Source: Artocarpus heterophyllus (lineage: Eukaryota; Streptophyta; Magnoliopsida; Rosales; Moraceae). Taken from it: a stretch of 64,000 nucleotides of DNA. Under the pieces are notes generated by a model, which was given only the letters and a program-made list of their open reading frames with translations, did no database searches and was not told the DNA's origin. The position numbers and the translations under genes are program-made. Below are positions 24,657 to 36,531 of this stretch, in pieces (position 1 is the first letter of the stretch; every line of letters begins with the position of its first letter). The stretch lies in the NCBI GenBank assembly GCA_025403435.1, contig CM046345.1:10296235-10360234 (forward strand), read 5' to 3'.

Positions 24657-26823
24657 TGTAACGTCCCGAAATTTATTTAACATTAATGTAATGTAAATGG
24701 TGAATTAGTGTGCCATAATTAAAGTTTTAACTTTAATTAGATTATTTGGTTGGATTTTGAATTTTGGTTGTTTTGTTAAACTGATGTATTCAAATGATTT
24801 CTCATTTGTTTTAAAATGATGTTTTGAGTTTTAAAACACAACAATTTGTAAAATGTTAAAAATACCCTGTTTTACAAAACCGTGGGCGGCACATGGTTTT
24901 CGCACAGTAAAACCGCCCACCGATTTTCTCTATTTATTTTCCTTTCCTCTCTCTCTCTCCTCACTCTCACGAACACTCTCTCTCTCTCTCTTCACTCTCT
25001 CATTCGGCAGCCTCTCTCTCTCTCTCTCAATCTCTCTAAAAATTTTGATTTCCGTTCGAATCCAAGCTTCGGAACAGCAAGGAGGAAGCTCGGGGACGTG
25101 ATTCGGCGACCGAGAACGCGGATTGAAGCTTCGATTCGAGGTTAGATTCGAAATTTCTAAACTTTTTCAAAATTTTCGAATTTGTGTGTTTTTGAAATCT
25201 AAGCTTGTTTAAGCTTAGAAAACCGTGGATTTGTGTTAAATGAGCTTAGAACAACTAGAATCTAAACCTAGATTGAAGAAAAACGGATTGGATTCAAGAT
25301 TTTCATTTTTCTCCTCTTTTTCTCATTTTCGGATTTTTGAGGATTTCGAGTTCAAATGTTGTTTAAATGATTCCAAATATGTTTTAGAATGTTTTTCTAT
25401 CAACTATAGTTGTTTTTCATGCCTGGGATTTGAGAAAAACAGGTTGGAATTCAGATTTGGATTTTGGGGATCGAGAAACCCGTGGCTGGGATTTCTGGAT
25501 TTTCCCAGTTCGGCAGGCCGAAGTTCATGTTCGGCAGGCCGGAGTGATGATCGGCAGGCCGGTGTTCTTCCGATCGGCAGGCCGAATCTGGGGAAATGTT
25601 CGGCAGGCCGAACCTCGTTTCCGGCAGGCCGAACTGTACAGTTCGGCAGGCCGAAGCAGGGTGTCCGGCAGGCCGACCGAGGCATGGAAAATTTTGTGAT
25701 TTTTACCCGATTTCACTGTTTTGAACCCTGATTTAAATCCCAACCTTATAGGATGATTTTAATGATACAAATGGCACACTAGGACATCATGAAATGATTT
25801 AGTAACATAGAATGTCTCAAACTAGATATTGATTGACTTAGTTTGTATCTAGGATTGTTCGTGGTTCCGTGGAGCTAACGTATAGCGGACCGGGATTACG
25901 GTGTGGGGTACCGGCACGAGTATTGAGGTAGGACTTCTATCCTATTTCTTTGGTAGCCTGGTTTTGAAATGATTTGGCTTTGAAAATGATTTCTATCAAA
26001 ATGTTTTCAACGGTTGTTTGGAAATGATTTTATCGGTTATATTTTTATATACCGTGACATGAAATGAATTTCATAATGAATGTAATTGACAATACTCGGT
26101 AATCGGGTTTGAATGATAATGATAACAAACACTAAGGCATGATGCCATATCAGAGATCGGGTCGTGTAGCGATCGACCTTGGGGGCAGGTCCCGAAACCC
26201 AGCTGGGCCACTACGGTGGTGATATCATGGTTTGCCTAGGTAAAAGTAAATTGGTGTTTTGATTTGACGAGTAGACTGTTCTGTGTCAGAACGGTTCTAC
26301 TCAATTTATTTATTTATTTATCTAACGTTTTATTTCTGTATACTCCTGATAATGTTTTGTTTCCTTGCATCGAATTATTTTATAAAACCTAGTCCTACTG
26401 AGCCTTTCGCTCACGTTTTATTGTTTTAAATTTCCCCCCCCTTCTAGGTGGTTTTCCATATAGGTTTGGAGGAGATTCTTCAGACCGGACTCAGGAGCAC
26501 TAGGAGAATTTATTTACATTCGGTATTATTAATCAAGGCATGTAAGACTTAACCATATTTGTAATTGGGCTGTAATTGTATTTGTGATATTGTCAGATCC
26601 ATGTGTGTGCACAAGTTGTGGGTTGTGGAACCCATATTCGCGGTTTTTATTCAATTATTGTTATTTGTTTAATGATTTTAAATTCCTTTATAAAAAAATG
26701 TGGTGGAAAAATCTTCTTAATTTTTATTTAATTTGATTCTTAAACGCCCGATTTTTAATTAAATTCGTTTTTAATTAATCTAAATATTCCGCCACGTCAC
26801 CTCCCGTACTCCGGGGCGTGACA
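24657..26823 (+). repeat. 3' LTR of the Ty3 element
   Basis: It is nearly identical to 17744-19910 at a constant offset of 6913 bp, with equal length and four visible substitutions. It ends GTGACA and is followed by the GCACG duplication at 26824-26828. Confidence 0.95.
25509..25677. promoter_or_regulatory. Array of eight 14-bp dyads in the Ty3 3' LTR
   Basis: This is an exact copy, at offset 6913, of the array at 18596-18764. None of the four LTR differences falls inside it. Confidence 0.7.
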
Positions 26824-26907
26824 GCACGCCTCCCCGGTTTTCAACATTTCGCAGGATGGAGGGTGTAGCTTTTCCACTCCTGCTGTTAGTGTGAGAACCA
26901 ACATTCC
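26824..26907 (-). CDS. NPF2-type gene, exon 3 upstream part
   Basis: The exon starts after the acceptor TAG at 26910-26908 with GMLVLTLTAGVEKLHPPSC and runs into the retrotransposon at 26823. The last codons (GAG GCG TGC) overlap the GCACG duplication. On its own it reads through into LTR sequence. Confidence 0.88.
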
Positions 26908-26975
26908 CTAGACAAAGAATAAATAAGTAAACAAATGAAGTTCACATTTATTTGAATTGTTGTTCCATGTAGAAT

Positions 26976-26999
26976 ATTATATATATATATATATATATA
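26976..26999. repeat. (AT)n microsatellite in intron 2 of the split NPF gene
   Basis: A run of about 12 AT units lies in the 111-bp intron between exons 2 and 3, close to the donor site. Confidence 0.9.
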
Positions 27000-27018
27000 C
27001 GTATATATGTGGATGTAC

Positions 27019-27236
27019 CAAAAGAGAAGCGACTGAAGCAAATCGAATGGTCTTGTAACGACCAAAGTAAGTGTCACAAAGAAAGGCTCCAGGGAGAGTG
27101 GCAAAGTTGGCGGTGCCATTGAAGACGTTGAGGAGAGTGTTGGCAGTTATGCTATTCATGTTGAAAACAGTTGTTAGATAAATCAACAAGTTGTATGCGG
27201 TCCCAATTGTTCCTAGCTTCTCAAAGGCCTCATTTC
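27019..27236 (-). CDS. NPF2-type gene, exon 2
   Basis: The 218-nt exon runs from the acceptor GCAG at 27240-27237 to the donor GT at 27018. It encodes [12 protein letters not shown]..., helix 1 with the ExxEK motif, helix 2, and [11 protein letters not shown]. Exon 2 of the NPF2.8-like gene (55863-56080) has exactly the same length, a sign of shared gene structure. Confidence 0.92.
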
Positions 27237-27360
27237 CTGCACAAAAAAAAAAAAAAGGTTTCAAAGCCAATTATTATATATTTACCATACCAAAAAGAAA
27301 AATTACAAAATTCTTGAATTTTGAATCAAAAATAATAATAATAAAAATTGTCATGGTTAC

Positions 27361-27442
27361 CTATAATTAAGGGCATGACTTTGAGACCCCGGTAGCGAAC
27401 TTCAGGTTCTTTGGTATTGACATCTTGCTCATTCTTCTCCAT
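27361..27442 (-). CDS. NPF2-type gene, exon 1 with start codon
   Basis: ATG at 27442-27440 (context CCATGGAG) opens MEKNEQDVNTKEPEVRYRG and ends at the donor GGTAAC (27361/27360). The exon supplies the short cytosolic N-terminus. No upstream in-frame ATG fits better. Confidence 0.9.
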
Positions 27443-27521
27443 GGTTTTTGTTAATACTTTGAAGGGTTTTTTTCCCCCCTTTTTTTGGCTTCTGTTTCTG
27501 TTTTGCAGTTAAGCTTAATAG

Positions 27522-27533
27522 TTATATATATAA
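27522..27533 (-). promoter_or_regulatory. Likely TATA box of the split NPF gene
   Basis: TTATATATATAA lies 80-90 bp upstream of the start codon on the minus strand. This is a usual distance for a short 5' untranslated region, so the promoter seems preserved although the coding sequence is broken. Confidence 0.5.
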
Positions 27534-29350
27534 GTTGGAAAATTGTAAGAAGAAAAAGAGAGAAAGAAGAAAGGTAGGGAGCCAAATGATTGTGCATCTG
27601 AGGTTGAAATGTAATTGTCGCCCATGAGTTTCTTTCTTTATTTTAAAAAGCTATCCAGATGACGACAATATACAGCACAATCCCAAGTCACTCATCTCCA
27701 TTTTTATTATTATTATTACAGTTTAGTCTTTTCAGATAAGTAACTACTTTGTTTTAATTGTTTTTAAAAGAAGAGAACAATAATGAAGTCGGCCTATCGC
27801 TCTGTCTCCAGAATGTGAAAGCTGTAAAGTGTTCCTCCGCAGGCTTTAATTTGTGATGTTTGTTTTTATATTTTTTCTTCATTTCTGTGTTAAAAAAAAA
27901 AAAAAAAGCACCAGTGAAATTTCTCTTAAACAAGAACTAAAAATTATATAAAAAATAAAAAATGAAGGTAATTACAAACATCATGCTTGATGTAGATGGA
28001 TCTATTGGAGTGGATATATAGTTCGTGTTCAAAGTGTGGAGTTCAATTGTCATCTTAACATAAAGTTAGTGCCTAAGTTGGAAATATATATAATTACATA
28101 TATATATATATATATATATATAGGATTCTACTTTCATCCAGATGGGAAGTTTCATTCAATGTTCTAAACATAGTTAGGTAGGATAATGTGGTTTTATTAT
28201 AGTTAATTAGTCTAGTGGCATTATTAGGGGGTGTAGGTTAAGATAAATAATCCTGTTGCAACATACTACAACCGGTTTTTAGCTTGGTTGACCTAGGCAA
28301 GTGGCAATTATGTATGCATGTTGAGGGTATTTCTTGTAAAAATGTACTGACTGCCTTGCCGGAATCACCTCATAACTTGGGAATGGTCAAACATAACTTG
28401 CATTGATATCATACGTAACATATTGTACAAAAGTAGTTTAAAAATCAGTTATTTATCTAATTATGTGTGGGCATTATCGTCAATTTACATTTAAGAATAG
28501 AAGGGTGAGAAAGACAACGTAACCCATCGACATTGAAACATAACTTGCATTGTCATCATATGTAACTTTTGTTGTCCCCATACACCAATGGTATAAAAAT
28601 CCAATTTTTTTATGTCATTTGTGTGGAGATTGAATTTTTTTTCTAATATTAAAGATTAGTAATGATAATAATACAGCACATTACACATAAATTCGAAAGG
28701 TGAAGTCAGTTTTTTTTTTTTTTTTGGTTACAAAAGTTGGAGGATCTTCTTTTTTTGCAATTTTTTTTAACGGATAACATGGGACAAGTTTAGGCAAACA
28801 ATATAATACAAGCGCCAATGTAATTATATAATTCAAACCAGAAGGTCTCCTCAGGTATAGGTAAACAATTTTATTTACTACAGTCAAACAATTAAGTAAT
28901 TGCTTATATTACCCTTTTATTATTTTTTTCTGCTCAGTTAATTGCATATTCAAACATTACATCTAACACATAATACAAATCATTAATTGTGATCATTAGG
29001 ATTGTGTATGATATTCTAGAAGACAACGTTGTAATGATCATGATCATATGGATTATGTTTTTTTTTTTTTTTTTTTTGCTGCTTTTGTATATGCTAATCC
29101 TTCCCCAAATATATTTCCATCTCTTTCTTCTCCTCATCATTTTTCTCCCAAATCTCTACGTACTCCAAGCTCTGACGCTACGCTAGGCTCTTTAAGCCTA
29201 TATTGCGAAATGTTGGCTCGTAAAAATTGTAGAGATAAATTTAAAGCATGGAAAAAATCATGAATATAGTGATGCCCAGTATCAGAAATATCTTATCAAA
29301 AAATTTGAAGAATGTATGAGGAGGCCTGTTCAAATATTGCCACCAATTTG

Positions 29351-29388
<38 letters not shown>

Positions 29389-29620
29389 TTTATGCATGAG
29401 AGTTTATAAAGTCATGATTTTAAGTCGATGTATTTTTAGATGCAAGTATCCATAAATTTAGAATCTCATTTACCAAACTTCTCTTGATTAGACAACTGGT
29501 TATATCTTTATTAATTATATACACAAAAATGCTTCAAAAAATTAAAGGGTTCTCAAAAGACACCTAAAAGTACAAAATTAAAATAATTAAAAATATACGG
29601 AAAAACTTATGCCTCTTTGC
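27534..29620. other. Intergenic DNA upstream of the split NPF gene
   Basis: AT-rich with (AT)n runs at 28097-28122 and 29351-29378. An open stretch near 29080-29260 encodes a Ser/Pro-rich then basic segment that I do not recognise. No gene can be supported. Confidence 0.5.
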
Positions 29621-29730
29621 TTGAAAAGCAAGCGTTAAAACGTATAGAGGTTATGCAATTATTGTCTATCGTGGAAAGAATTATGAGAGGCCTGCTTCTT
29701 TGAGGCCTCAGGCGCTTTTGAAATGAGACT
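29612..29730 (+). pseudogene. Scrap of a CRM-domain (CRS1/YhbY) gene
   Basis: From 29643 one frame reads YRGYAIIVYRGKNYERP, then SLRPQALLK and a stop. This closely follows the pattern of the CRM RNA-binding domain of plant organelle splicing factors (CAF/CFM family). Just upstream another frame gives SLLEKQALKR, like the helix that normally follows this motif, so the order looks rearranged. There is no start codon and no exon structure. It is a fossil fragment, perhaps carried by a mobile element; the call rests on motif recall only. Confidence 0.5.
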
Positions 29731-29934
29731 GACGAGGTCAAAACGTATTGTGATTTTTTATCCTTTAATGGTGTGACTCAGCCGGTTACTCTTGGTTTTA
29801 ACTACGATGCTTTGCCCCTTGTGTGTTGGGACGATCCTCATCATAGATTTTAATCTGAGTGGTTGAAATTCATTGAAGGGAACTTCCATCGATGGAAGTG
29901 CCTCTATATATACGTATATATAAAGTTAGCACCT

Positions 29935-30065
29935 AAGCACCAAAACATAAACTTTAGGAGCCTCGACTTTAGTGAGAATTAACGAGATTGAAAAAAAAAT
30001 GTACATTTAACACCTGCCTAAACATAAACATAGGGGAAGCGACTTCAGTGAGGATTAATGAGATT
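29935..30065. repeat. Diverged local tandem duplication of about 70 bp
   Basis: CACCTAAGCACC...ATTAACGAGATT (about 29930-29990) and CACCTGCCTAAAC...ATTAATGAGATT (about 30011-30065) are related copies. No element ends or genes were seen around them. Confidence 0.6.
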
Positions 30066-30248
30066 ATATGTATATAGTATATGAGGTGTGTGATTCTCTT
30101 GTAATGTTATTATATTTTATTTTGTTGTAAGAGAGATTGTAATCAAATGTTATAAGATCAAAGATATACAAGAGAACATATCAACATGTAGCACTATGAC
30201 ACTAAAAATTGCAAACAGCATTCTCGGGCAAAGTGGTACCTAGGAGCT

Positions 30249-30298
30249 GGCGCCGCAGTGCCCACTCCGTGGCACCCAAAAACTAGCACCACGGTGCT
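30249..30298. repeat. Two GC-rich 14-bp dyads in an unassigned repeat
   Basis: GGCGCCGCAGTGCC (30249-30262) and AGCACCACGGTGCT (30285-30298) have the 6-2-6 dyad form seen in the Athila LTR. The surrounding 29900-30600 shows no LTR ends or proteins, so the host element is unknown. Confidence 0.4.
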
Positions 30299-30299
30299 C

Positions 30300-31799
30300 A
30301 CCCAAACTGTTATGGTTTAAAATGGTGTGTCCCTAGAGTTGGTTTGAACCGATATACTATACTGGTGGTATGTTTCATACAAACCTGAATGTCTATTATT
30401 GACGGGTATCTGTTATAATAGATCTGATGATAATGAAGAGACTCCTTTACAATGAGAAGGCACAGTTAAATGTGAAGGTTACATGAGTTGATATAGTTGC
30501 AACAGTTCATGAAAATACCCCCACGTGTTATCAGATCTCTAGAAAATTACAAGTTTATATCTTGTTCTGAAACACAAGATTATCGCTAGATATTGCGTTT
30601 AAAGGTTTGTTATATCCTGTGAGTGATTTGTCATTAAATTTGTTAGCAAACTTTGTAGTGAGGACAAATAAATCTTTAAGAAAAATATTCATTATGCGCC
30701 TCAAACCCATTCATTTCTTAGCCTCCATTTCTTGTTCTATTTACAAATTCTCTAACATATTTGTGACAGAATTTTTACATCAAAAAAATATTGTAATTTT
30801 GTGTCTGCTTGACTGCCTTTCTTTTATTTTATTCCTCTTTTAGATGAGGTGATATTAAGAAAAGAAAACCAATAATATTAGAGACGATACGATGTTATGT
30901 TTAACTTTAAAAATTGTATTTATTTATATAATTTTAAAAGGTTGCTATATTATCACTCATATAAGTACATGTTTAAGTTACGCCACACTTAAACATATAT
31001 AATATTTATAAAAAGTAAGTTTCATTACTGTTCTAGTTCTTTTGACCGTGGAATTAAAGTTCTCCTAATTTAAACTTCTTTCTAGTTACTTCGCTTGTAG
31101 TAGGTATTTGGTTTATTAACATATGGGGATCAAATTGTGTATATATAATCTAATCACTACAAGACAATTTTTATTAATTATGGGCTAAAAGAATCCGGGT
31201 GTTTAGCACATAACACGTTCAATTTCTGTCTTTATTTTCAGTCAAACCAGTAACGTGTATACACGAGCTCTACAAAAATAGTTATGATTAGTCCGTAATT
31301 AACTCCATCATTTGTGCTTAATGACATCACAATATCTGTGGGAAGGATCACGTCGGCCTTACTTAATAATTTAAGGCTCAAGAACACGTCAACCTAATCA
31401 ATGACAGACAAAAATATGGGTGTCACTTGTCATTTGACTTTTTTGTTCACGTAAAATGCTTGCGATTTACGCGTTAGGTGTTGCATGATATTCCCATCGC
31501 ATTCGTCTTCTTGTGCTAAAAGATGAAGTAGTAGAGTGTTCTTTGCGGTGCTTATTACTCGGCAGTTTGTAGAGGTGTTTGAATGAAATGTTGAAAGAGA
31601 CACTTTTAATGGAAGTTCTCGTAAGAAGAGCTAGACAATTCGAATTACTTCTCTTGGAAAGAATTAGGGCGCTTGGGATCAGCCGATAAGCCTAAAACCC
31701 CCGCCGAATGACCGATGTCAACTTCTGCCAATAACTCTAGAGTGAGTGCGGCGTTAGCACTTTACACTAAACGGTCTTTATAAATCGGGAAGTTTGCCA
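30300..31799. other. Intergenic DNA, nothing assigned
   Basis: AT-rich sequence with short chance frames only. I see no protein motifs, LTR ends or inverted repeats that I can support. Confidence 0.4.
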
Positions 31800-33040
31800 A
31801 AACGACAACCATGGATAGTGAAATTAGCAAAATGATCATAATTTTAATTTTACACTAAGCAATCCACGTAGGGGTCAATTTGATAATTACCATTTTTGTG
31901 ATATTGTTCTTTAGTTTTATCACATGGATGAGAAGGTTTAAGACATAACACTTCCAATAAATAGGAAGACACTACTGTGTCTATATATTTTGAGTTAGAA
32001 TTAAGTAAATATATGTTGTATGATAATATTTTGATTTTTTTTTAGCTAAGAGAAATTGTATAAATCAAAGAGAGGGGAAAAAAGTAGTAAAACACAATAA
32101 CGGTAGTGAAAAAATGGTATACCACCTAATTTACTCCCATATGGGTCGCACAGTATATAAAATGGGCCGTGCATGCTGATTCTTTCAAAAGTCATATTTG
32201 TATAAAGGTGGTAATTTTGGTCATGACACTACAACATAACACAAAACCCGCACAAAGTTAGAGGGTTAGGGTTTACTATATATGAGTTTGGGTCAATAAG
32301 TCAATGGTTAACACGATTATTTAATGAGTTAGGTTAGGGTTGACAATCCTAACATGACTCACACGAAATAACATGATTAACTACATGAATGATTTGAAAC
32401 TTAATTATATATGATATAATATAAAAGCTTATATAATTCATAAAGAAACCTCACTTGCTTTTATTAAATATAAATATTATGATTTTTAAAATCTTAGGTA
32501 ATCTGAAAATAAATGATAAAAATTAGCCAATAAATCTATTATATGTGTTATAATCATGTTAAATAAGTCATAGTTATATAAATTATTTATTAAATATACA
32601 AATTTAAATGGGTTACGCGGTTGACACAATTAACACGATTATTTAATGGGTCGTGTTTGGGTTGACAACCTTTGACACGTTTAATAAATGGGTCATAATT
32701 GGATTGATGTTTTCTGACACAATTAATAAACAGGATGACACAAATATGACCCATAAATATAAATTGCCACCCTTATACTTGTAGACTAAAGTTGTTGAAA
32801 GTTATTTTACTAATAAAGCTTTATGTTAAAGTCATTTAAAAAAAAGTTATTACATCTATTAGTGAGGAGCATGTGTTGAAATCTTTATGGGTACATTTTG
32901 TGATGGAGTCAGGTATGAAATTACCGTTCAATTATACTAGAATTGCAAGGCAAGTTTAATGTACTATATAACACTTGTTTACTTTTTTTCTTGTTTCAAT
33001 AAGCAAAATATATATTTTAAACAATAACTTATTATATAGA
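31800..33040 (+). repeat. Segmental duplicate A1 (partner at 50670-51045)
   Basis: Three blocks match A2 in order: about 31827-31873, 32150-32202 and 32776-33035. Shared phrases include 'attagcaaaatgatcat', 'ctgattctttcaaa' and 'ttgttgaaatctttatggg'-like text. A1 has two extra insertions, about 280 bp at 31874-32149 and the hAT-like element at 32203-32775. The copies are noncoding and clearly diverged. Confidence 0.7.
32203..32775. mobile_element. hAT-like miniature element with 8-bp target duplication
   Basis: The ends are TAAAGGTGGTAATT and, as reverse complement of the right end, TAAGGGTGGCAATT. The flanks TATTTGTA (32195-32202) and TACTTGTA (32776-32783) are an 8-bp duplication with one mismatch. 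The duplicate segment at 50800-50815 reads straight through this point, giving an empty site. The 573 bp contain no transposase, so the element depended on one supplied elsewhere. Confidence 0.75.
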
Positions 33041-33412
33041 GAGTTGGAGGGATGAAGAAGATTGTAGTAACTTTTATGTTGTTTGGTAGGATAAAGAGAG
33101 AGTTGATAGAATAGATTATAGTTATTTGTGAAATTATTATATAATACATTGCTTACTAGTCATTAATTATTTATTTAAAAAGTAAAATAGTCTTGTTAAA
33201 ACTTAAAGTGATGGATTGCTTGGATCCTTCTATTGATAGAAAGATCCAATTTGGTGAGCCATAGGGGAGACCACATCTCGTCCACTTCTCTTCTTTCCCT
33301 CTCCCTTCAACCAAACAAAGGATTTTACATTTCTTCCTATCTCTCACCTTCCACCCTTTTCCCTCTCTCCATCTCTCTCTCCTACCAAACATATTCTTAC
33401 TCATAATAGTTT
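33041..33412. repeat. Possible inverted-repeat element, related to 49520-49737
   Basis: GTTTGGTAGGATAAAGAGAG near 33081 and the reverse complement of the CT-rich right end (GTTTGGTAGGAGAGAGAG) form loose inverted repeats. A related CT-rich block, 'gatggatt...ggatcc...ccctctccctt...ccaaac', recurs at 49540-49735. The limits are not certain. Confidence 0.35.
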
Positions 33413-36400
33413 TGTAACGCTCGTTATTTTTAACAAGTACAATTGCTTCGAATTTAATTATTAGTATACCAAATTAATTTTATAAAATTTTGTTGGATCA
33501 AAAATTTATCTCATGGTATTTATTATGCATATTTTTAATTTTTCTAAAAAATTTTCACACCTATTTTTCAAATTACCAAAATGCCTTCACAATTCTACTT
33601 TTACGAAAATGCCATTTGATATTTGCTCCCAAAATTTCCCCATGAAAAGACTTAGGAGACAAACTCTCCCTAATCTCCTCCCTCTTTTCCTTCTTTTGTC
33701 TCCCACCTTCTCATCTTCTCTCTTTCTTTCTTTTCTTTTCTTTTCTTTCTTCTTCTTCCTTCCTAACCTACTCTGCTTTTCCCTGCTCTCAATTTCCTTC
33801 TTCTTTTCCTTCTTTCTTTTCTTCTTCTTTCCTCCATGATAGCCCAAATCAGAGGAAACCCAAGAAAAAAACCAAACATCACACCAAGTTCTTTTCTACC
33901 CAAAGTCACAAAAACAACCTCCCACAAACTCATAGATCAAGGAAGCTTGGACATTTTCAAGATCAAACAATATTTTTAAACTAAGTTTTAAGGTTAGATT
34001 TTTTTAACTTAAGCTTTCATTTAAATTTGTATTTTAGTATAAAATTTGTGAGAAATGTGTTTTTGATGTTTGTGGATGATTATATATAGTATTTTTGAGC
34101 TTTATATGTATGTGTCTCTATTTTGAATAGGTTCTTGAGTTAGTTTTTAAAAAAAATTATGATTTTATTTTTAGATTGTATGTTGAGCATGAATAGTGTA
34201 ACACTCGAGATTTTTAATGCATTAAAAATGCATTAAATTAAGGATTATATTAAGACAAAGCACAGTTTCAAGAAAAATACTGTATAATAACATGAAAAAT
34301 TATACAGTATTAGAGCAATGCAGTATAAGAATTAGATTGTGTGGACCACAATTTCTTTTTTAAAAGTTCAAAAAGAAAAGAAGAAAAAAAAAGAAGGAAA
34401 AATCAGAAAATCTCACAAAATTGAGGTCTCTCTCTCTACTTTCCTCTCTAGATTCTCTCTCTCTCTCCTCAAATCTCGTTCGAGATTTCGGCGTCCTTTT
34501 TCGACACCTTCTGCACCAATAGAAAGCTATCGATGAGCTGAGTCTAACGAGGTGTCGTGCCACCCAAAAAGCCACCGGAGGGAGCCTCACGCGCCGCCCA
34601 ACGTGGGGGAGAAACCCATTTCTTCTAGACGTGATTTCTCCACCGTCCGACCACCAATCGACGTGATCTTGGTGTCTATGGACTCACATGAGGAGAGGAG
34701 CAAGATGGTACCAATTTTCTAGCCCAATTTTGGCTGGAAAAGCCTCACCGGAGGAGTTCCATCGTCGCGGTGGAGCCACCGCTGTCGGACCTCCGGACCC
34801 ACCATCTCCGGCGGCAGTGTGGCACACCACCGGTGCCAAAATGACCAGAGGGCGACAGCGAGCAAGACCCCTCAGTCAATTGCATCGTTCTGCTGCCCCT
34901 CACCGAAGATCGATCTCCCCCGTCGTGCACCACTACAAGAGAGGTCGAGGCGACCCATTTCACCACCGTTGGGCCAAATTGAAGGGGCAGCCACCTTTAG
35001 AGGATCAAGAGGAGCAAATTCAGCTCCTTAATTGCACAAGACGAGGGCCGGTCATTGGAGAACCAAGACCCGCAACCTAGCGCAGCCGTGGAGAGGTGGA
35101 GCCATCGTTCCACGCGATGTTGAGCTGCCCCACCATAGGGGAAACACTCAGAGGGCCACGGGGAAGGAAACGCCCAACTCAATTTCACGGTAGCTCCGCC
35201 GGAGATAGGAGATCGGAGCCGCCGGTTTTGGCCGAGAATTTCATCTTTGATTAGCATAGATGGAGGCCAAGTTGGATGAAATTGACCCCACCAATGGACT
35301 CAGGAGGGTCAAATTAGGGGGGGTAGGCTCGAGCTTAGCCCTCAACAGAGCCAATCGCCGCTGGTCAACAACCGGTTAACGTCAAATCAAGATTTTGTGA
35401 TCCGGACCTTCGATCGAAGATCCGAGACTGCCTCCTGACTCGTTTCGACGCTCTGAATGTAATGGTGACCTCCGTTCGAGCTAATTTCACTTTGGTGAAA
35501 ATCATTTGGTACCGATTGCACATAAATCGAGGCGATTTAAACAGCAGTATCGGAGTCCAGAATGACAGTTCTAGTAATGTATGATCTTCAAGAAGCATTC
35601 TTAGCTATTCATGGTCGCTCGAGGAGCACTGCAGAAGATGCTTCACATATTATAGATGCAGCGAGATGCAACTGGATCCGCTTAGCTTGGAGTCCAAGTA
35701 AGTAGGAATCTCGCCTATAGTATGAACCATTTTAAAATAAATTATTTTAGATGCTTTCAGAAAAATTTATGAAATGCATTATTAGTGATTGTTACACTGT
35801 TTTATGTGAGAATGGGTTTTATAACATTACAAGGTTGACGAAAAACCCGTTAAGGGTAAAATCATCATTATTAAGGAAACGGCTAGAACGGAGTCGAACA
35901 CTTTGATTTAGCATAACGTTATTAGATGAAAAATGTTCAGTAATACGTTAAGTAACGTAACCGTCATGTGAGACTAGAGATTTAATAAGGGATGTTTAAG
36001 TAAACGAGAGGTAAACCGATGGGTTACGAGGTCAAAAGGAAAAGTAACCCCGGTGGATTACAAAGCTAAGTGAAGGAAAGGTAAACCGACGGTTTATAAG
36101 GATAAGTAAAGACAAGGGTAAACGAAAGTATACTAGTTAAGTTAAAAGGAAAGAATGGATAATGTTTACGTTTTATTATCAATCGAGTAGATTGATAATA
36201 AAGAAAGTTAACTAATAAGTCGGATGTTGTTTGATCAGGACACAGAGGCCGACTAATGGAAGGAAAAGAAACGGAATAGAGAACACTAGAGCATAGTTCG
36301 GGTAAGTTTCAAATCTCACCTACAGCATGAAATAAATGAATTTTTAAATATTTATTTATATAATTTGCAAATGAGTTTGCAATTATTATGCAAGTTTCTT

Positions 36401-36531
36401 TTAAAGTATGTTTGCATTTATTATGCAAAAAGTTTTAAAGTTCAAGAAAAAGATTTGCAATGAATTTGCAACCGTTATGTTAAAGGTTTATTTGCATATT
36501 GATATGCATAACATTTCTTAAAAGTGTAAGT

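Larger units (their letters stand above)
17744..26823 (+). mobile_element. Young full-length Ty3/gypsy element, Tekay-like chromovirus
   Basis: The element is 9080 bp, with two 2167-bp LTRs, a tRNA-iMet primer site, one uninterrupted gag-pol frame, a purine-rich tract and a perfect 5-bp target duplication. By eye I find only four substitutions between the LTRs (near 18952, 18965, 18984 and 19652 in the left copy), so the insertion is very recent in evolutionary terms. A chromodomain-like C-terminus points to the Tekay (Del) lineage. All parts needed for autonomous movement appear present. It lies antisense inside exon 3 of an NPF gene. Confidence 0.95.
15483..27442 (-). pseudogene. NPF2-type (NRT1/PTR) transporter gene split by a Ty3 retrotransposon
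   Basis: Four exons on the minus strand are 27442-27361, 27236-27019, 26907-26824 joined across the insertion to 17743-17260, and 16377-15483. All introns have GT/AG borders. Without the element and one copy of the 5-bp duplication the exons total 1758 nt, an unbroken frame of 585 codons plus stop, which is normal for the family. Exon 2 carries the ExxEK proton-coupling motif (EAFEK, residues 30-34), and exon 3 carries GGGIRPCNLAFGADQF. NPF proteins are 12-helix proton-coupled carriers of nitrate, glucosinolates, hormones or other small solutes. The sequence looks closest to the NPF2.9-2.14 group, so nitrate or a specialised metabolite is a plausible substrate; this is inference. The insertion lies at about residues 126-128, in the loop after the third helix, in antisense to the gene. 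A full-length transporter is unlikely unless the element is spliced out. Confidence 0.9.

Noticed and set aside
27001..27018. Extension of the NPF exon 2 frame into [12 protein letters not shown]
   Set aside because: This is read-through into the (AT)n tract of intron 2; a GT donor lies at 27018.
33513..33847. Phe/Ser-rich and Lys/Glu-rich frames on opposite strands
   Set aside because: Both come from a long pyrimidine tract in LTR C.
34688..35080. 130-codon G/C-rich frame in solo LTR B
   Set aside because: Inside an LTR, low complexity, no recognisable domain and no supporting gene structure.
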